Below are positions 1-10,510 of a stretch of 64,000 nt of DNA, in pieces. The stretch spans positions 2,816,771 to 2,880,770 of the forward strand of contig OX328126.1 in NCBI GenBank assembly GCA_946811695.1. Direction: 5' to 3'. Both the position numbers and the translations under genes were made by a program. Origin of the DNA: Gonocerus acuteangulatus. Lineage: Eukaryota > Arthropoda > Insecta > Hemiptera > Coreidae. How positions within the stretch are numbered: position 1 is the stretch's first letter; every line of letters begins with the position of its first letter. The notes under the pieces were generated by a model. It was not told the DNA's origin, ran no database searches, and saw only the letters and a list, made by a program, of their open reading frames with translations.

Positions 1-118
1 CGGCCGGAGCATAGTATTGACCACACTATCTCCCTAGTGTGACGTATGGTCAAGAATCGAATACCTCAATAGTATCTGCCCCTCTGGGCCCTTGTGGCCT
101 GTTACGGGACTGATTTTT
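1..118 (+). repeat. SINE-tail-like interspersed repeat, copy 1
   Basis: Begins at the window edge with CGGCCGGAGCATAGTA and ends in GACTGATTTTT. The same sequence is found at 3091-3180 (+) and, inverted, at 34142-34255, so it is a dispersed repeat. At 34,142-34,380 and 2,980-3,180 it lies downstream of a block that also follows the tRNA-like SINE head at 45.7 kb, which suggests it is the tail of a long tRNA-derived SINE. No coding capacity is seen. Confidence 0.65.
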
Positions 119-425
119 AGCTAAATTCGCGTGCTTCGTCACGGCAGATAAGTAGTTATTTTATTGCGTTAAATAATGTATCATCAAAATTAACGTTTCT
201 ATATTATTTTGTGCAGTTTATCATAGCACGGTTTCCTTCTAACTTCAAGTTATTCAGCAATTGATAAGTAATTTAAAGTATATTGTTTCTTGACACTGGG
301 GCGCTCCGGGCTAGTGCCAACAAACAGATAACCTAGAGATTACCCGTTATCTATAGGTTAGCAGTAACAGCAGTTTAACCAGTACATGTTAAAATTCGTT
401 GTCAATAATAAATGTTAGGTTCTTG
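119..425 (-). mobile_element. Helitron-like 3' end fragment, minus strand
   Basis: Read on the minus strand, this segment matches 43120-43380. It shares the hairpin-forming GTTTCTTGACACTGG block (289-330), the AT-rich middle, and the 3' end CTGCCGTGACGAAGCACG followed by AGCTA. In the 43 kb copy the end is a short hairpin (CCGTG/CACGG) followed by CAGCTAG, which resembles the Helitron 3' signature of a hairpin followed by CTRR. The copy here carries mutations in the terminal bases. Confidence 0.5.
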
Positions 426-636
426 AACTTAGAAAAACAAATGACAAAATTTTCACAGCGATATCTGTAACCGTTTTTGAGGAAAGTAGATAAACATCGC
501 TTTTCTAACTAATTTTATTTTGGGTATTCATAAACGATTTATTCAGTTAAATATTGTTTCACATATCTGGTACTCATATTAACGAAGATATTTAAATTCT
601 GGTTGGTTTTGGAGTTTAGTATTCATTAACCTTTGT
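426..636 (+). repeat. Diverged fragment of the Helentron-like family body
   Basis: The stretch with GCGATATCTGTAACCG followed by a GAGGAAAGT-like motif is a diverged version of 1066-1140 in the neighbouring full copy and of 30,945-30,990. It has no recognisable ends, so it is probably an older truncated copy next to the complete one. Confidence 0.45.
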
Positions 637-773
637 TTTAGCGCGGTTACTCCCTATCTCCATAGGGAGAACCGGGCTTATGAGGTTGACCTCATGACGC
701 AATCCGGAAGTGCCGACTAGAATCTTTCACGTTTCAGACCCTATAGATCACGAAAATATAGGTGGCTAAAATT

Positions 774-842
<69 letters not shown>

Positions 843-1698
843 TTATATATATGCTTGTCTGTTCGCGCTCCTGACGGCTCAAAAATGGTCCGATTTTGAT
901 GAAATTTGGCCCAAAAATCTGTCTTCTAATTTGAAAGGTCAAGTTCGTTAACCAGCAGAATCCGCCCCCTAGAAGATAGTGTTTGGGGCGAAATTCGCGC
1001 AAAAAAAAAAATCCTAACGCTTACGTTTTTGAGTTTATATGCTTGCAGGTACTTGTTTTATAGGTTCGTTAACATAAGAAAACGAATGAAACCATTTTTA
1101 AGGCGATATCTGTAACCGTTCCTGAGAAAAGTGGAATCAATGTTTTTGTAAGTCATTATTTTTTTTTGTGAGTACTTCGCAAAAAATGAATCGCGGGATT
1201 CAATTGAAATATTTTCTAGATCTTGGAAATTAATCCCAACAATGACGTGAAAAGTTTTCGGATCTGCATACATTTTTCGTAAATATCTCGATAACGGTTG
1301 GGAAATCGTGGTAAGTGGAAAGTGACCATTCGAATGCTTACTAAATTCTTTACAAAAAATGTTCTGAAGCAATATTCGATGGGGCAACGTCAATGAGAGA
1401 TATAAGCGCTTAAAAGTTAAAAAGTGTTTGTTTTGTTGTTTTGAAATGGCTTTTCTCGTTTCTTTATCGCACTTTTTAATTGGTTGTTTCTAGTTTTAAA
1501 TTGCATTTATTAGTAAAATTAGTATTGTAGTAAAATAAGCTAACAAACGGTGAAAGGTATTGGTAATAAGTTTGGAGTGGCTGTGGTAATCATGATGACA
1601 GTGGCTGTGAGTTTCCTGTGATTTGTGATGCTAACCTATTCCATTTCTTCAAGATGTACGTAACCGCGCTAAGATGACGTAGTTCCTGCGAGTCGGAC
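637..1698 (+). mobile_element. Helentron-like non-autonomous element (HINE-like), copy 1
   Basis: The 5' end TTAGCGCGGTTAC is followed by a hairpin (GGTTACTCCCTA / TAGGGAGAACC), an (AT)n tract at 778-832 and a conserved body. Near the 3' end is GTAACCGCGCTAAG, the inverted complement of the 5' end, followed by about 30 bp containing a short hairpin (GACGTAG-TTC-CTGC, then GTC) and ending GTCGGACTTT. A terminal 5' motif with a subterminal 3' inverted partner plus a terminal hairpin is the layout known for Helentron-type non-autonomous elements (DINE-1/HINE). The change C to A at the end of the 5' motif (TTCC to TTAC) is matched in the 3' partner. There is no ORF worth calling. The family is certain; its class is inferred. 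Confidence 0.65.
778..832. repeat. (AT)n microsatellite inside the Helentron-like copy
   Basis: About 55 bp of alternating TA. It sits at the same place (after CAAATTTGTATATA or AAATTTGTATATA) as the AT tracts at 10478-10500 (minus strand), 30618-30711 and 50460-50475 in the other copies, so it is a standing part of the family and not a random gain. Confidence 0.95.
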
Positions 1699-1895
1699 TT
1701 TCTTTCTATTTCTAGTTGAAGAGATGAATAAATACATTAAAATCCTTCATTCTTAATGAACCTCAGTAAAGCGTATCAAAATAACCTTTGAATTTGTTTA
1801 TTTAAGTTTTAACATTTAAATACATGTAACATATTTTCGGGACGGCTTTTCTACAGGTTTTACACTTTTTTTGGGTTTGCGTATTTGTAAATTTT
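1699..1895. other. AT-rich spacer, no feature recognised
   Basis: Low-GC sequence between the Helentron-like element and the 45 bp array. No ORF, RNA or repeat is recognised. Confidence 0.5.
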
Positions 1896-2165
1896 GTATG
1901 TATTCTATTTCCGCTATGTCCCTACGCATTAACACAGTGTGTATGTATTCTATTTCCGCTATGTCCCTACGCATTAACACAGTGTGTATGTATTCTATTT
2001 CCGCTATGTCCCTACGCATTAACACAGTGTCTATGTATTCTATTTCCGCTATGTCCCTACGCATTAACACAGTGTGTATGTATTCTATTTCCGCTATGTC
2101 CCTACGCATTAACACAGTGTGTATGTATTCTATTTCCGCTATGTCCCTACGCATTAACACAGTGT
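1896..2165 (+). repeat. 45 bp tandem array, 6 units
   Basis: Six almost identical 45 bp units containing TCTATTTCCGCTATGTCCCT and CGCATTAACACAGTG. One unit differs by a single base (GTGTCTATG for GTGTGTATG). Because 45 is a multiple of three and the unit lacks stops in one frame of each strand, ORFs appear on both strands; I read these as a by-product of repetition. Confidence 0.97.
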
Positions 2166-2390
2166 GTATTATCATTTCCTACTCCACTACTAGGTTTATT
2201 CATAGTTTTGCTTAGAAAAGAGATACGTCGAGTTTAACATCTGCTTTACATTACCATAATACCTTGCATTACAATGCGTGATTCAATATTTCCCCCTGAA
2301 ACAAAACGACAATCCGAGTGGGTATTTTTAGCGAGAGAATGTACCTACTCAGATAGTAACTCCTGAATAAATTTTTGAATAATTTTAACG

Positions 2391-2671
2391 TTTCAGGCGT
2401 ATAGATGGAAAAGCGCTTCTATCCAATTTATGGCTCATCATGTTTTTTTCCAAATCTGAAACCAATCCTACCTACTTGATATCGAAGAATCACCAAAGTT
2501 ATAATATAGAACAGTATAATATACAGTATTATACTATAATACTGAGTATATCTCTATATTATAACTTTGGTGATTTTTCGATATCAAGTAGGTAGGATTG
2601 GTACAGATTTGAAAAAAAACATGATGAGCCATAAATTGGATTGAAGCGCTTTTGCATCTATACGCCTGAAA
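2391..2671. repeat. Large near-perfect palindrome (foldback)
   Basis: Arm 2391-2508 is the reverse complement of arm 2554-2671 with only a few mismatches and short indels; outer ends are TTTCAGGCGTATAGAT and ATCTATACGCCTGAAA. The 45 bp centre is itself AT-rich and partly self-complementary. It could extrude as a cruciform or, if transcribed, form a dsRNA hairpin of over 100 bp. It may be a foldback MITE, but I see no target duplication. Confidence 0.9.
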
Positions 2672-2810
2672 TGTTCTATGTCTCTCTAATTTCCTCAGGA
2701 TCCTATTTAGTGACTTTAGTTGCAAGAAAACAAAAATTGAGGTTTCTGATGACAAAGTTGTAATTTTGTCTGCTGTCGGAGGTTTCAGGTTAACTCGCGA
2801 ATTTGGACAC

Positions 2811-2975
2811 TATTGTCCATGGCGTTGGATAGGACCTGGTGGGCCGGTATCTTGGCCGGCTCGATCTTCAAACCTCACGCTCTTGGATTTCTTAGCATGG
2901 GGAGACATTAAAGATTTGGCCTACAGGGAGCCCATTGGCACAAGAGAGCACCTCATCCATCGCATCAGATGGGGC
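2811..2975 (+). pseudogene. DDE transposase C-terminal fragment
   Basis: The translated stretch contains RWIGPGGPVSWPARSSNL followed by TLLDFLAWG and, further on, a TRE-LI-RI segment. From family knowledge this matches the C-terminal catalytic part of the insect Tc1/mariner-related transposases that carry a DUF4817-type N-terminal helix-turn-helix, where the block reads roughly RWIGRGGP-WP-RSPDL-PLDFFLWG. The third acidic residue (D of LLDF) is kept. No N-terminal part lies upstream, where the palindrome begins, and the reading frame runs on into SINE sequence, so this is a relic. The element at 51.8-58.1 kb appears to carry the N-terminal HTH of the same broad family. Confidence 0.7.
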
Positions 2976-3180
2976 TGGGAACAGATTACGGTTCCTTCGT
3001 TCGTGGATTGGATTCGGCCTCCCAGACCGCCCCTTGTCCACCCAGCCTTTAATTAATTTATAAATGGGTACTTAAAATGGGTAAAATCAGGCGGCCAGAG
3101 CATAGTACTATTGGCCCATACTAGCAAGAATCAGATACCTCTACAGAATCTGTCCATCTCGTGGTTGCAGGACTGATTTT
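2976..3180 (+). repeat. SINE body and tail fragment, copy 2
   Basis: Contains TTCGTTCGTGGATTGG and ATTCGGCCTCCCAGACCG, matching the sequence just after the tRNA-like head at 45,800-45,845 and the inverted copy at 34,300-34,360. It continues into the GGCCAGAGCATAGTACT...GACTGATTTTT tail shared with 1-118. The tRNA head is missing. Confidence 0.6.
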
Positions 3181-3828
3181 TATTCGTCATAAAACTTATA
3201 AAGAGTAATGATTTGCGCAACATTGTTACACTTCCTTATCTTCAGCCTTTTTGTTTTTGTTACATTAGGATGTATATTTGCAGCGTATTTGTTTACATCG
3301 ATTGTTTGATATTTACTTCTATTTGCATTAAGCAGATTAATTCTTATGACGTTTGTAATATTAATGCATAATGCACAGGAATTGTATTTCATCAAACCGC
3401 AATTCATGGAAATTATCGTATTGGTTTTTATTATTCATTATATTTTCCCGATAAATTCCATCACAAATATCTGAAGATAATTTTGAAAACAGACTTATCG
3501 CATGATATGACATATTTTTATTTTAAATGCTTAAAAGATTTACAGGAGTACATTATATCTTTGTGCTTATTTAATTTGCTAGGAAAGAGTTTTAGTCAAC
3601 AAATATCAGTTTGAAGTTGAAAATGCAGCATTGTAATCACCAGAGTAAAGTAAATATACACTTTTATTTTATCTGTGCATTAAAATGTTTCTTTCGTTAT
3701 TTTACCTTAAGAGTAGAGAGTTAAGGCAACACCATACGTTAGTACAGGGTTTTTTTTAATTTAATGTAAAGCCAAAAAAATAAAAGATTAATCGGGGATC
3801 TTTTTTAGAAAATGTAACTTAATTTACA
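3181..3828. other. AT-rich unassigned region
   Basis: About 650 bp of AT-rich sequence. The one ORF (minus strand, 75 codons at 3180-3407) has no recognisable domain and reads as chance. I see no repeat or RNA feature. Confidence 0.4.
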
Positions 3829-4128
3829 ACACCTATGAGCCTTCTGCCATTAATGAATAAAATATTGGAAAAACTCCTTTATAAAAGAATCATCCCTATC
3901 ATAGAATCCTTGAAGAAAATACCCAAACATCAGTTTTGTTTCCGCTCCCATCATTCCACGATACAACAGTGCTTACGAGTCGTAGACTCAATATCCTCGC
4001 TTGAACGTAAGAGTTTTTCCACGAGTGCCTTTCTCGACATTGCTCAAGCATTCGATCGGGTTTGCCACCCGGGGTTACTGTACAAAGTAAAGCTAATACT
4101 TCCAAACATCTACTTCCTTACAACATAA
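3829..4128 (+). pseudogene. Non-LTR retrotransposon reverse transcriptase fragment (Jockey-like)
   Basis: About 100 codons include SLLPLMNKILEKLLYKRI, then HQFCFRSHHSTIQQ, and AFLDIAQAFDRVCHPGLL. These correspond to the finger and palm start of non-LTR reverse transcriptases (motifs around RPISLLP, H-FGFR--HST-QQ, and the first catalytic aspartate in LDI-QAFDRVWHPGLLYKL). The C for G in FCFR and C for W in RVCHP suggest decay. The YADD motif and everything downstream are absent, so it is a truncated relic. Wording resembles the Jockey clade more than the CR1/L2-like element at 47-50 kb. Confidence 0.8.
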
Positions 4129-4384
4129 ATACACTCATTAGATTATTTTATGTTATAAGATATATAAATATATTAGAAAAATAGGGAAAATGTTGGAAGC
4201 GACGAGAGAAATTATCCTGAAATCAAGGAAACGGATGTTGACACCGACGCAATGAAATAGTCCATGGAATTCAAGCGGATTCTGAAAGAGAATGTCACCT
4301 CTACTGAACGGATCAACTTTTTGAAAATGTCCAAGATGAACCATGTATTTCCTAATAAATAAATAAATAAAAAAAATACCTCCT

Positions 4385-4918
4385 GCCACACAAAAATCTA
4401 TATTATATACATAAAAATCACGTGTCTGTTTGTCCATCTGTCTGTATGTTCCTTATATAAATCCACACCGTTTGACCGATTTTTACCAAACTTGGCACAC
4501 AGGTAGATATTGATCCGGGATGTGTAGTAGACTAAGTCAAAAACATCTACCAGCTGTCTGTCTGTATCTTTGTTCCTTATAAAAATCCACACCGTTTGAC
4601 CGATTTTGACCAAACTAGGCTCACAGGTTGGTCTTGATACGGGGAGTGTCATTGGCTAGGTCAAAAATGTCCTAATAAAAATCCACATAGTTCGACTGAT
4701 TTTGATCATACTTGGCACACAGATAAGTCTTGATCCGGGAAGTTTTCAGGCTAGATCGAAATCGTTCGGACGTCACCGGTTCGAAACTATGAACCCAAAT
4801 AGATATAGATTTGCGTTATTGGATTTTAATATTATTTATTTAGCTTCTAATTTATTTTTGCTTTTCTAGATGCAGAAAGTAGGTGTAGCATGGCACACCA
4901 GGTAACAGCTAGTGTATT
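4385..4918 (+). mobile_element. Helitron-like non-autonomous repeat with internal subrepeats
   Basis: Carries a segment of about 110 bp repeated about three times (CACACCGTTTGACCGATTTT, then CCAAACTTGGCACACAGGT and TTGATCCGGGA), and ends with GTAGCATGGCACACCAGG followed by AACAGCTAGT. Related copies lie at 34560-34870 (+) and 58569-59030 (-). The CAGCTAG end with a small inverted GTGT/ACAC just before it resembles a Helitron 3' end. This type of repeat, with TGTCTGTCTGT next to a CCGATTTTGA-type motif, is common in insect genomes. It is non-coding. Confidence 0.55.
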
Positions 4919-4923
4919 ATATT

Positions 4924-5334
4924 ACACAGGCACAAAAAAAAGTAGTATTTTCCAAAGACACCCTACATATATTCTTACGTATTTCCACGCGCTAAATCCG
5001 AATCTGGAGTCCGTTTAAGCCTAGCACATCAGGTTTAGGAGCATTTGAAGGTCAAATTTCGTAGGAAGTCGTTAAAGAAGAAATAACTAGAGCTTCCATG
5101 GTTTTGTGGGTCGCTGAATTCCAATCCGGAGGTCTGTTTTACCACATCGGTGCAATATCAAATTCATTTCAGGGACAAATGTGTCTATTTTTCAAAAAAT
5201 GAATTTTGACTGCAGATCCATTTCTTGCAAAATAAACACATTTGTCCCTGAAATGAATTTCATATTGCACCGATGTGCTGAAACAGACCTCGGATTCGAA
5301 TTCAGTGAACACACGTCTTTTTGTGTGCCTGTGT
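4924..5334. mobile_element. Foldback MITE with ACACAGGCACA termini
   Basis: The outer ends are inverted: ACACAGGCACAAAAAAA at 4924-4940 and TTTTTGTGTGCCTGTGT at 5318-5334. Inside, 5111-5186 and 5231-5308 form long inverted arms (GAGGTCTGTTT / AAACAGACCTC and CAGGGACAAATGTGT / ACACATTTGTCCCTG). The length is 411 bp with no ORF of note. A target-site duplication is not clear. Confidence 0.7.
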
Positions 5335-5588
5335 AGTCCACTAATACGTCGATTCATCACATGAAACTATTTTATAAATACTGTAATTTACGAAATAATG
5401 GTATGAATTACATAAGAGACATTTCCCTGAGCTTTATGAACATTTTCAAGAAATATCCAGTCGGTGGGTAAACCGCCAAGCCAAGTTCCGGTCTACGCAC
5501 ACTCTGTGTATATTACATCAAGTATTAGAGCCGTTTTTTTACCATCCCGTAACATTGAACCAGTTAAAGATAAACCAAATATGAAGTT

Positions 5589-5929
5589 TTACACAGATAT
5601 TATACTCATAGCTGTGTGTAATATTGGAAAGTTACACAGATATTATACTCATAGATGAGTGTAATATTGGAAAGTCACACAGATATTATACTCATAGATG
5701 TGTGTAATATTGGAAAGTTACACAGATATTATACTCATAGATGAGTGTAATATTGGAAAGTCACACAGATATTATACTCATAGATGTGTGTAATATTGGA
5801 AAGTTACACAGATATTATACTCATAGATGTGTGTAATATTGGAAAGTTACACAGATATTATACTCATAGATGTGTGTAATATTGGAAAGTTACACAGATA
5901 TTATACTCATAGATGTGTGTAATATTGGA
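5589..5929 (+). repeat. 43 bp tandem array, 8 units
   Basis: Eight units with TTACACAGATATTATACTCA and TAGATGTGTGTAATATTGGA. Units alternate between TAGATGAGTG and TAGATGTGTG variants in the first half, a hint of dimeric amplification. Each unit can pair TACACA with TGTGTA. Confidence 0.97.
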
Positions 5930-5934
5930 TTATT

Positions 5935-6232
5935 TCATAATTCTACATTGAATAGTTTCTCAGATATAGGCGAGGGAAATCGGAATTCTCACGACCGACT
6001 CTTTTACTCACTCAGAAAATTATTAGGCGCGAATGTTGAGAAGGTGTGATGGACATTTCTGCTTAGGTTAATATTAGTTGGCTTTTGAGGCGCCTAAAAT
6101 CTTACTTGGCGTTATTTTTTACGAAATATCTAAACCTATCAATAAATGCTACTATTCCTTTACTAATATCACTAGAGATATGGACGAAAACACGCTAAGA
6201 TGACGTAGTTCCTGCGAGTCGGACTTTTATTT
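5935..6232 (+). mobile_element. Helentron-like family, 3' fragment
   Basis: Shares CTTAGGTTAATATTAG, GCGCCTAAAATCTTA, ATTCCTTTACTAATAT and CACTAGAGATATGGACG with the 10.8-11.4 kb copy, then ends with ACGCTAAGATGACGTAGTTC and GCGAGTCGGACTTTT. Only the last ~300 bp are present and the GGAACCGCGC partner is damaged (GAAAACACGC), so it is a degraded 5'-truncated copy. Confidence 0.7.
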
Positions 6233-6726
6233 TTTTTTATTGATCTCGTTACAATATAGTTTGTACCATCTGCAATAGTTTATTCTAGCAACATGCCCGC
6301 CAAATCTCCATTCGAGGTTGCGGCAAGTGTTAGAAACACAGAAAGACGAGGAACTTACTTAAAACTTGCTTCTTTTTTCATCTGATAATTTCTACAAAAA
6401 CAACAATAAATCATTCTGCAATTAAACGAGCATAAATTAGAGATAAAATTCTACATCCTAGTAGCAACAACTAAATTGAATAAATGTTTACGAAAACAGG
6501 ATTTAAAACCGAAATAGTCGTGACTGGTATTCTACTCAGCCATGTTATCATGAAAATAAAAATTATACACAAAACCTCAAATGAAAACAACCAATCATCC
6601 TTGAATCCTAATATTCTTTCAGGCAAAAATAAAAAAACAACGTTGAATTTAAACGCGTTTGTAATATTTATATTTACTTCCATTGGGAGTAAACCCGCTC
6701 ATGACATTCACCTTGGTTCACCAGCT
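6233..6726. other. Unassigned AT-rich sequence
   Basis: No repeat match to the rest of the window and no recognisable coding domain. The 103-codon + strand ORF at 6484 runs into the AT microsatellite and has no family signature. Confidence 0.4.
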
Positions 6727-6727
6727 C

Positions 6728-6793
<66 letters not shown>
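6727..6793. repeat. (TA)n microsatellite
   Basis: About 67 bp of perfect alternating TA, not inside a recognised Helentron-like copy. Confidence 0.97.
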
Positions 6794-6796
<3 letters not shown>

Positions 6797-7003
6797 TTCT
6801 CACGCCTTAACGCTCATGGAAGTTGTGTTTATGCAAACAAATCTGCGAAAACCAATCTTTTTCCTTAAGCCAACTGCGCCGCATAAATTACCCTAAATAG
6901 GACGTTACTAAATCTATGCGGTCATAGGATGTTAGGATTATGTGGTAATTTGTAAATTTATTAATTAATTTAAAATTTGAACGTGAATTTGTTTACATTA
7001 AGA

Positions 7004-8108
7004 TTTTTGAGACGGGGTCTTCTACCCTACTCTAGCTAGGATCGGACTAATTCTTTTTGAGACGGGGTCTTCTACCCTGTTCTAGCTAGGATCGGACTAA
7101 TTATTTTTGAGACGGGGTCTTCTACCCTGTTCTAGCTAGGATCGGACTAATTATTTTTGAGACGGGGTCTTCTACCCTGTTCTAGCTAGGATCGGACTAA
7201 TTATTTTTGAGACGGGGTCTTCTACCCTGTTCTAGCTAGGATCGGACTAATTATTTTTGTGACGGGGTCTTCTACCCTGTTCTAGCTAGGATCGGACTAA
7301 TTATTTTTGAGACGGGGTCTTCTACCCTGTTCTAGCTAGGATCGGACTAATTATTATTGAGACGGGGTCTTCTACCCTGTTCTAGCTAGGATCGGACTAA
7401 TTATTTTTGAGACGGGGTCTTCTACCCTTTTCTAGCTAGGATCGGACTAATTCTCTTTGAGACGGGGTCTTCTACCCTGTTCTAGCTAGGATCGGACTAA
7501 TTCTTTTTGAGACGGGGTCTTCTACCCTGTTCTAGCTAGGATCGGACTAATTATTTTTGAGACGGGGTCTTCTACCCTGTTCTAGCTAGGATCGGACTAA
7601 TTATTTTTGAGACGGGGTCTTCTACCCTGTTCTAGCTAGGATCGGACTAATTATTTTTGAGACGGGGTCTTCTACCCTGTTCTAGCTAGGATCGGACTAA
7701 TTCTCTTTGAGACGGGGTCTTCTACCCTGTTCTAGCTAGGATCGGACTAATTATTTTTGAGACGGGGTCTTCTACCCTGTTCTAGCTAGGATCGGACTAA
7801 TTCTTTTTGAGACGGGGTCTTCTACCCTGTTCTAGCTAGGATCGGACTAATTATTATTGAGACGGGGTCTTCTACCCTGTTCTAGCTAGGATCGGACTAA
7901 TTCTTTTTGAGACGGGGTCTTCTACCCTGTTCTAGCTAGGATCGGACTAATTATTTTTGAGACGGGGTCTTCTACCCTGTTCTAGCTAGGATCGGACTAA
8001 TTCTGTTTGAGACGGGGTCTTCTACCCTGTTCTAGCTAGGATCGGACTAATTCTTTTTGAGACGGGGTCTTCTACCCTGTTCTAGCTAGGATCGGACTAA
8101 TTCTTTTT
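7004..8108 (+). repeat. 50 bp tandem array, 22 units
   Basis: Twenty-two units of GAGACGGGGTCTTCTACCCT, GTTCTAGCTAGGATCGGACT and AATTATTTTT. Variation is concentrated in the last 8 bases (ATTATTTTT, ATTCTTTTT, ATTATTATT, ATTCTCTTT), which alternate irregularly. Every unit contains CTAGCTAG. There are no flanking inverted repeats and no ORF. Confidence 0.97.
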
Positions 8109-8700
8109 CTGTTTTTAAGAAAAGCCTCAAAGCTCTCAAATGTTATAACTTGATTATATTATTATTATTATTATTTTATTTTGATTTTTTTTTTATGACT
8201 CTTTTGGTTATTATTGACCAAGTACTGAAATCACCAATTTGATAAGCTAATCGCTTAATGTTGCCAAGCTCATAAATCAATACAAATTATTATGTGAATA
8301 AAAGATTGTATCTTTGTTTTTATTGATTCTGTGTGTTTGATTATGTTATCAATGGTATTAAATTATTGTTCAGTCGTATTATCTTATTTATATCCTTACA
8401 CGTGTTTGGAGATTTTAGCTTATTTCAAGTTGTGTGGGGTTTAGAAGCCTTAATGGATCTAGATAATTAGTGACGGATAATTGGTGATATAAAAGGAGAT
8501 TTTTTATTCCAAGGCGTTCCAACCTTAGGGTCATTAACGCCGTTGAATGAAAATTTTATTATATTTGGTGGTGGAATATTTTTCTTATTTCTTTCGAATT
8601 TATTAATAAGGTAAATCAGCTTTTGAATTGTTTAGAGGGCTTTTGGAGAGGAGGTTTAGAGGGGAAACTAAGGTCTAGAAGTGTTTCCTCGTGTAACGCC
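8109..8700. other. Unassigned AT-rich sequence
   Basis: Includes an (ATT)n tract near 8156-8175 and short poly-T runs. No ORF or shared repeat is recognised. Confidence 0.4.
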
Positions 8701-8706
8701 GACCGC

Positions 8707-8727
8707 GGGGGGGGGGGGGGGGGGGGG
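8707..8727 (+). repeat. Poly-G run of 21
   Basis: An uninterrupted run of about 21 G. It is long enough to form a G-quadruplex and is likely length-unstable, so the exact count is doubtful. Confidence 0.95.
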
Positions 8728-9054
8728 TGTAAATACGCTAAAAATGTTTAATCCAGGGATTCGCCATATTTTGGTTCGTTGCACCATTGTACCAATGTAG
8801 TAAAAAAGTCCGACTCGCAGGAACTGCCTCATCTTAGCGCGGTTCCGTTCTTATCCCTAGTCTAATTTCGAAAGATTAAAATAGAAGCAGTTATTATTTT
8901 GTTGAGAGGAGATCGTTGACCGTTGATGATGCAAGGTAGGGATTGTCCGGGTTAGGTCACTGCTACTTAATAATACATACCCCATATGTGTAGGTATGTG
9001 GGCATATATATGTACATATGTGTGCGTGTATATGTGTATGTGTATATGCATATA

Positions 9055-9073
9055 TATAAATATATATATATTA

Positions 9074-9118
<45 letters not shown>
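9055..9118. repeat. (TA)n microsatellite
   Basis: Mostly alternating TA with a few interruptions, flanked by TG/CA-rich sequence, inside the nested 330 bp element. Confidence 0.95.
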
Positions 9119-9121
<3 letters not shown>

Positions 9122-9171
9122 CATAGATATGTGCATATATTAGTGTTAAATATGTCCTACTTGTATTTACA

Positions 9172-9210
9172 GCCCTGATGAAGGCTTGAAGTTCAAGCCG
9201 AAACGTCGGC
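9172..9210 (+). ncRNA. Hammerhead-ribozyme-like motif
   Basis: CTGATGA (9175-9181), then a hairpin stem GGCTTG / CAAGCC (9183-9199), then GAAAC and GTC (9200-9207). Outer bases GCC (9172-9174, just before CTGATGA) and GGC (9208-9210) can pair as a short stem I. This is the order of core elements in type I hammerheads with a minimal ACGU stem III, as known from Penelope-like elements. One extra A (9182) sits between the core A and stem II, so activity is uncertain. Confidence 0.45.
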
Positions 9211-10471
9211 ACAATAAAACCATTTTTACGATAAAATGTAGTTTTATTAAGTAGCAGTGACCGAACCCTGACAGTTATATTTTGGTTCCACCAGTCTTGA
9301 AAGGTAGGATTTACAATCTGACCTGGAAGGGTCGGCAACACAAGAAACCGTCCCGCTAGTTGCAAGGTCTTGGAATCTTGGAAATCTATATTTCTAACAA
9401 TAAATTGTTTTTGTTATTTTACTTAACCTGTTTTATTTTCGAATACATTATCCAACTATAAGCAATTAAAAAATAACAAGGAATAAAATACAGGCGAAAA
9501 GAACACTTCGAATAAGCGAAATCAATTACTTTAAAGCTTTAAGCTCTTATTTCTCCGATTGACATCGCCTAATCAAAACTTTCATTAGAACCTTTTATGT
9601 AGAGCATTTAATAAGCTTTCTAATGGTATTCTTCCGTTTACCAAAATTCTCAACAGTTTTCGAGATATTAAAGAAAGTTCCCAAAATTTATATTATTTCT
9701 AGCAACAGAAAATTGGCCTCATTTTTCATATCCTGTTTTACACACAAAATTTTCGCAACATAAGAAATTACAAAAATAAAAAGCAATAAAAAACGAAGGG
9801 AAAGAGACAAAAATTACAACAAGAACGACAAAAACCCGTTCATAAGAACAAAACAGACGTATTTGAAGTTTTAAGCACTTATTTCTCCGATTGACATAAC
9901 CTAATCAAAAATAGTTTTAGAATCTTTTTTGTAGAGAATTTAGTAAGCTTTCAAATAGTTTCTATCCACTTACCACGATTTCCCAACCGTGTTCGAGATA
10001 TTAATGAAAGTATACGAACTTCCCAAAACTTTTCATGTCTGTTCATAAAATATTTTATTCTAACCCTTCCTTAACTCCAAACGTAACAAAACTTTCAACA
10101 TATTAGTTTTAATGAAAGTAGAACATGCAGATAAAGTTTCAACTGAATCCCATGATTCTAAGTACCCAAACCAAAAACGGTATTCAAAAAATATTTTTCC
10201 AATTTTCTCAAAAACGGTTAAAGCTATCGCCTTGAAAATGGTTTCATTCGTTTTCCTAGCCCAGGAATCATATAAAACGAGTACTTAGAAGCTTATGAAC
10301 TCAAAAACGTAAGCGTTACGATTTTTTTTGCGCGAATTTCGCCCCAAACGCCATCTTCCGGTAGGCGGATTTCGCTGGTTAACGAACTTGACCTTTCAAA
10401 TTGGACGACGGATTTTTGTACCAAATTTCATCAAAATCGGACCATTCGTCTTCGAGCTAGAGAGCGAACAG

Positions 10472-10510
<39 letters not shown>

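Larger units (their letters stand above)
8944..9273. mobile_element. 330 bp inverted-repeat element nested in copy 2
   Basis: The first 30 bp (TGTCCGGGTTAGGTCACTGC and on to TTAATAA) are the reverse complement of the last 30 bp with two mismatches. The interior has TA-, TG- and CA-rich microsatellite sequence and a hammerhead-like motif (9172-9210). The combination of terminal inverted repeats and a hammerhead-like motif recalls Penelope-like retroelement ends, where hammerheads have been described; that link is an inference. A clear target duplication is lacking. Confidence 0.65.
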
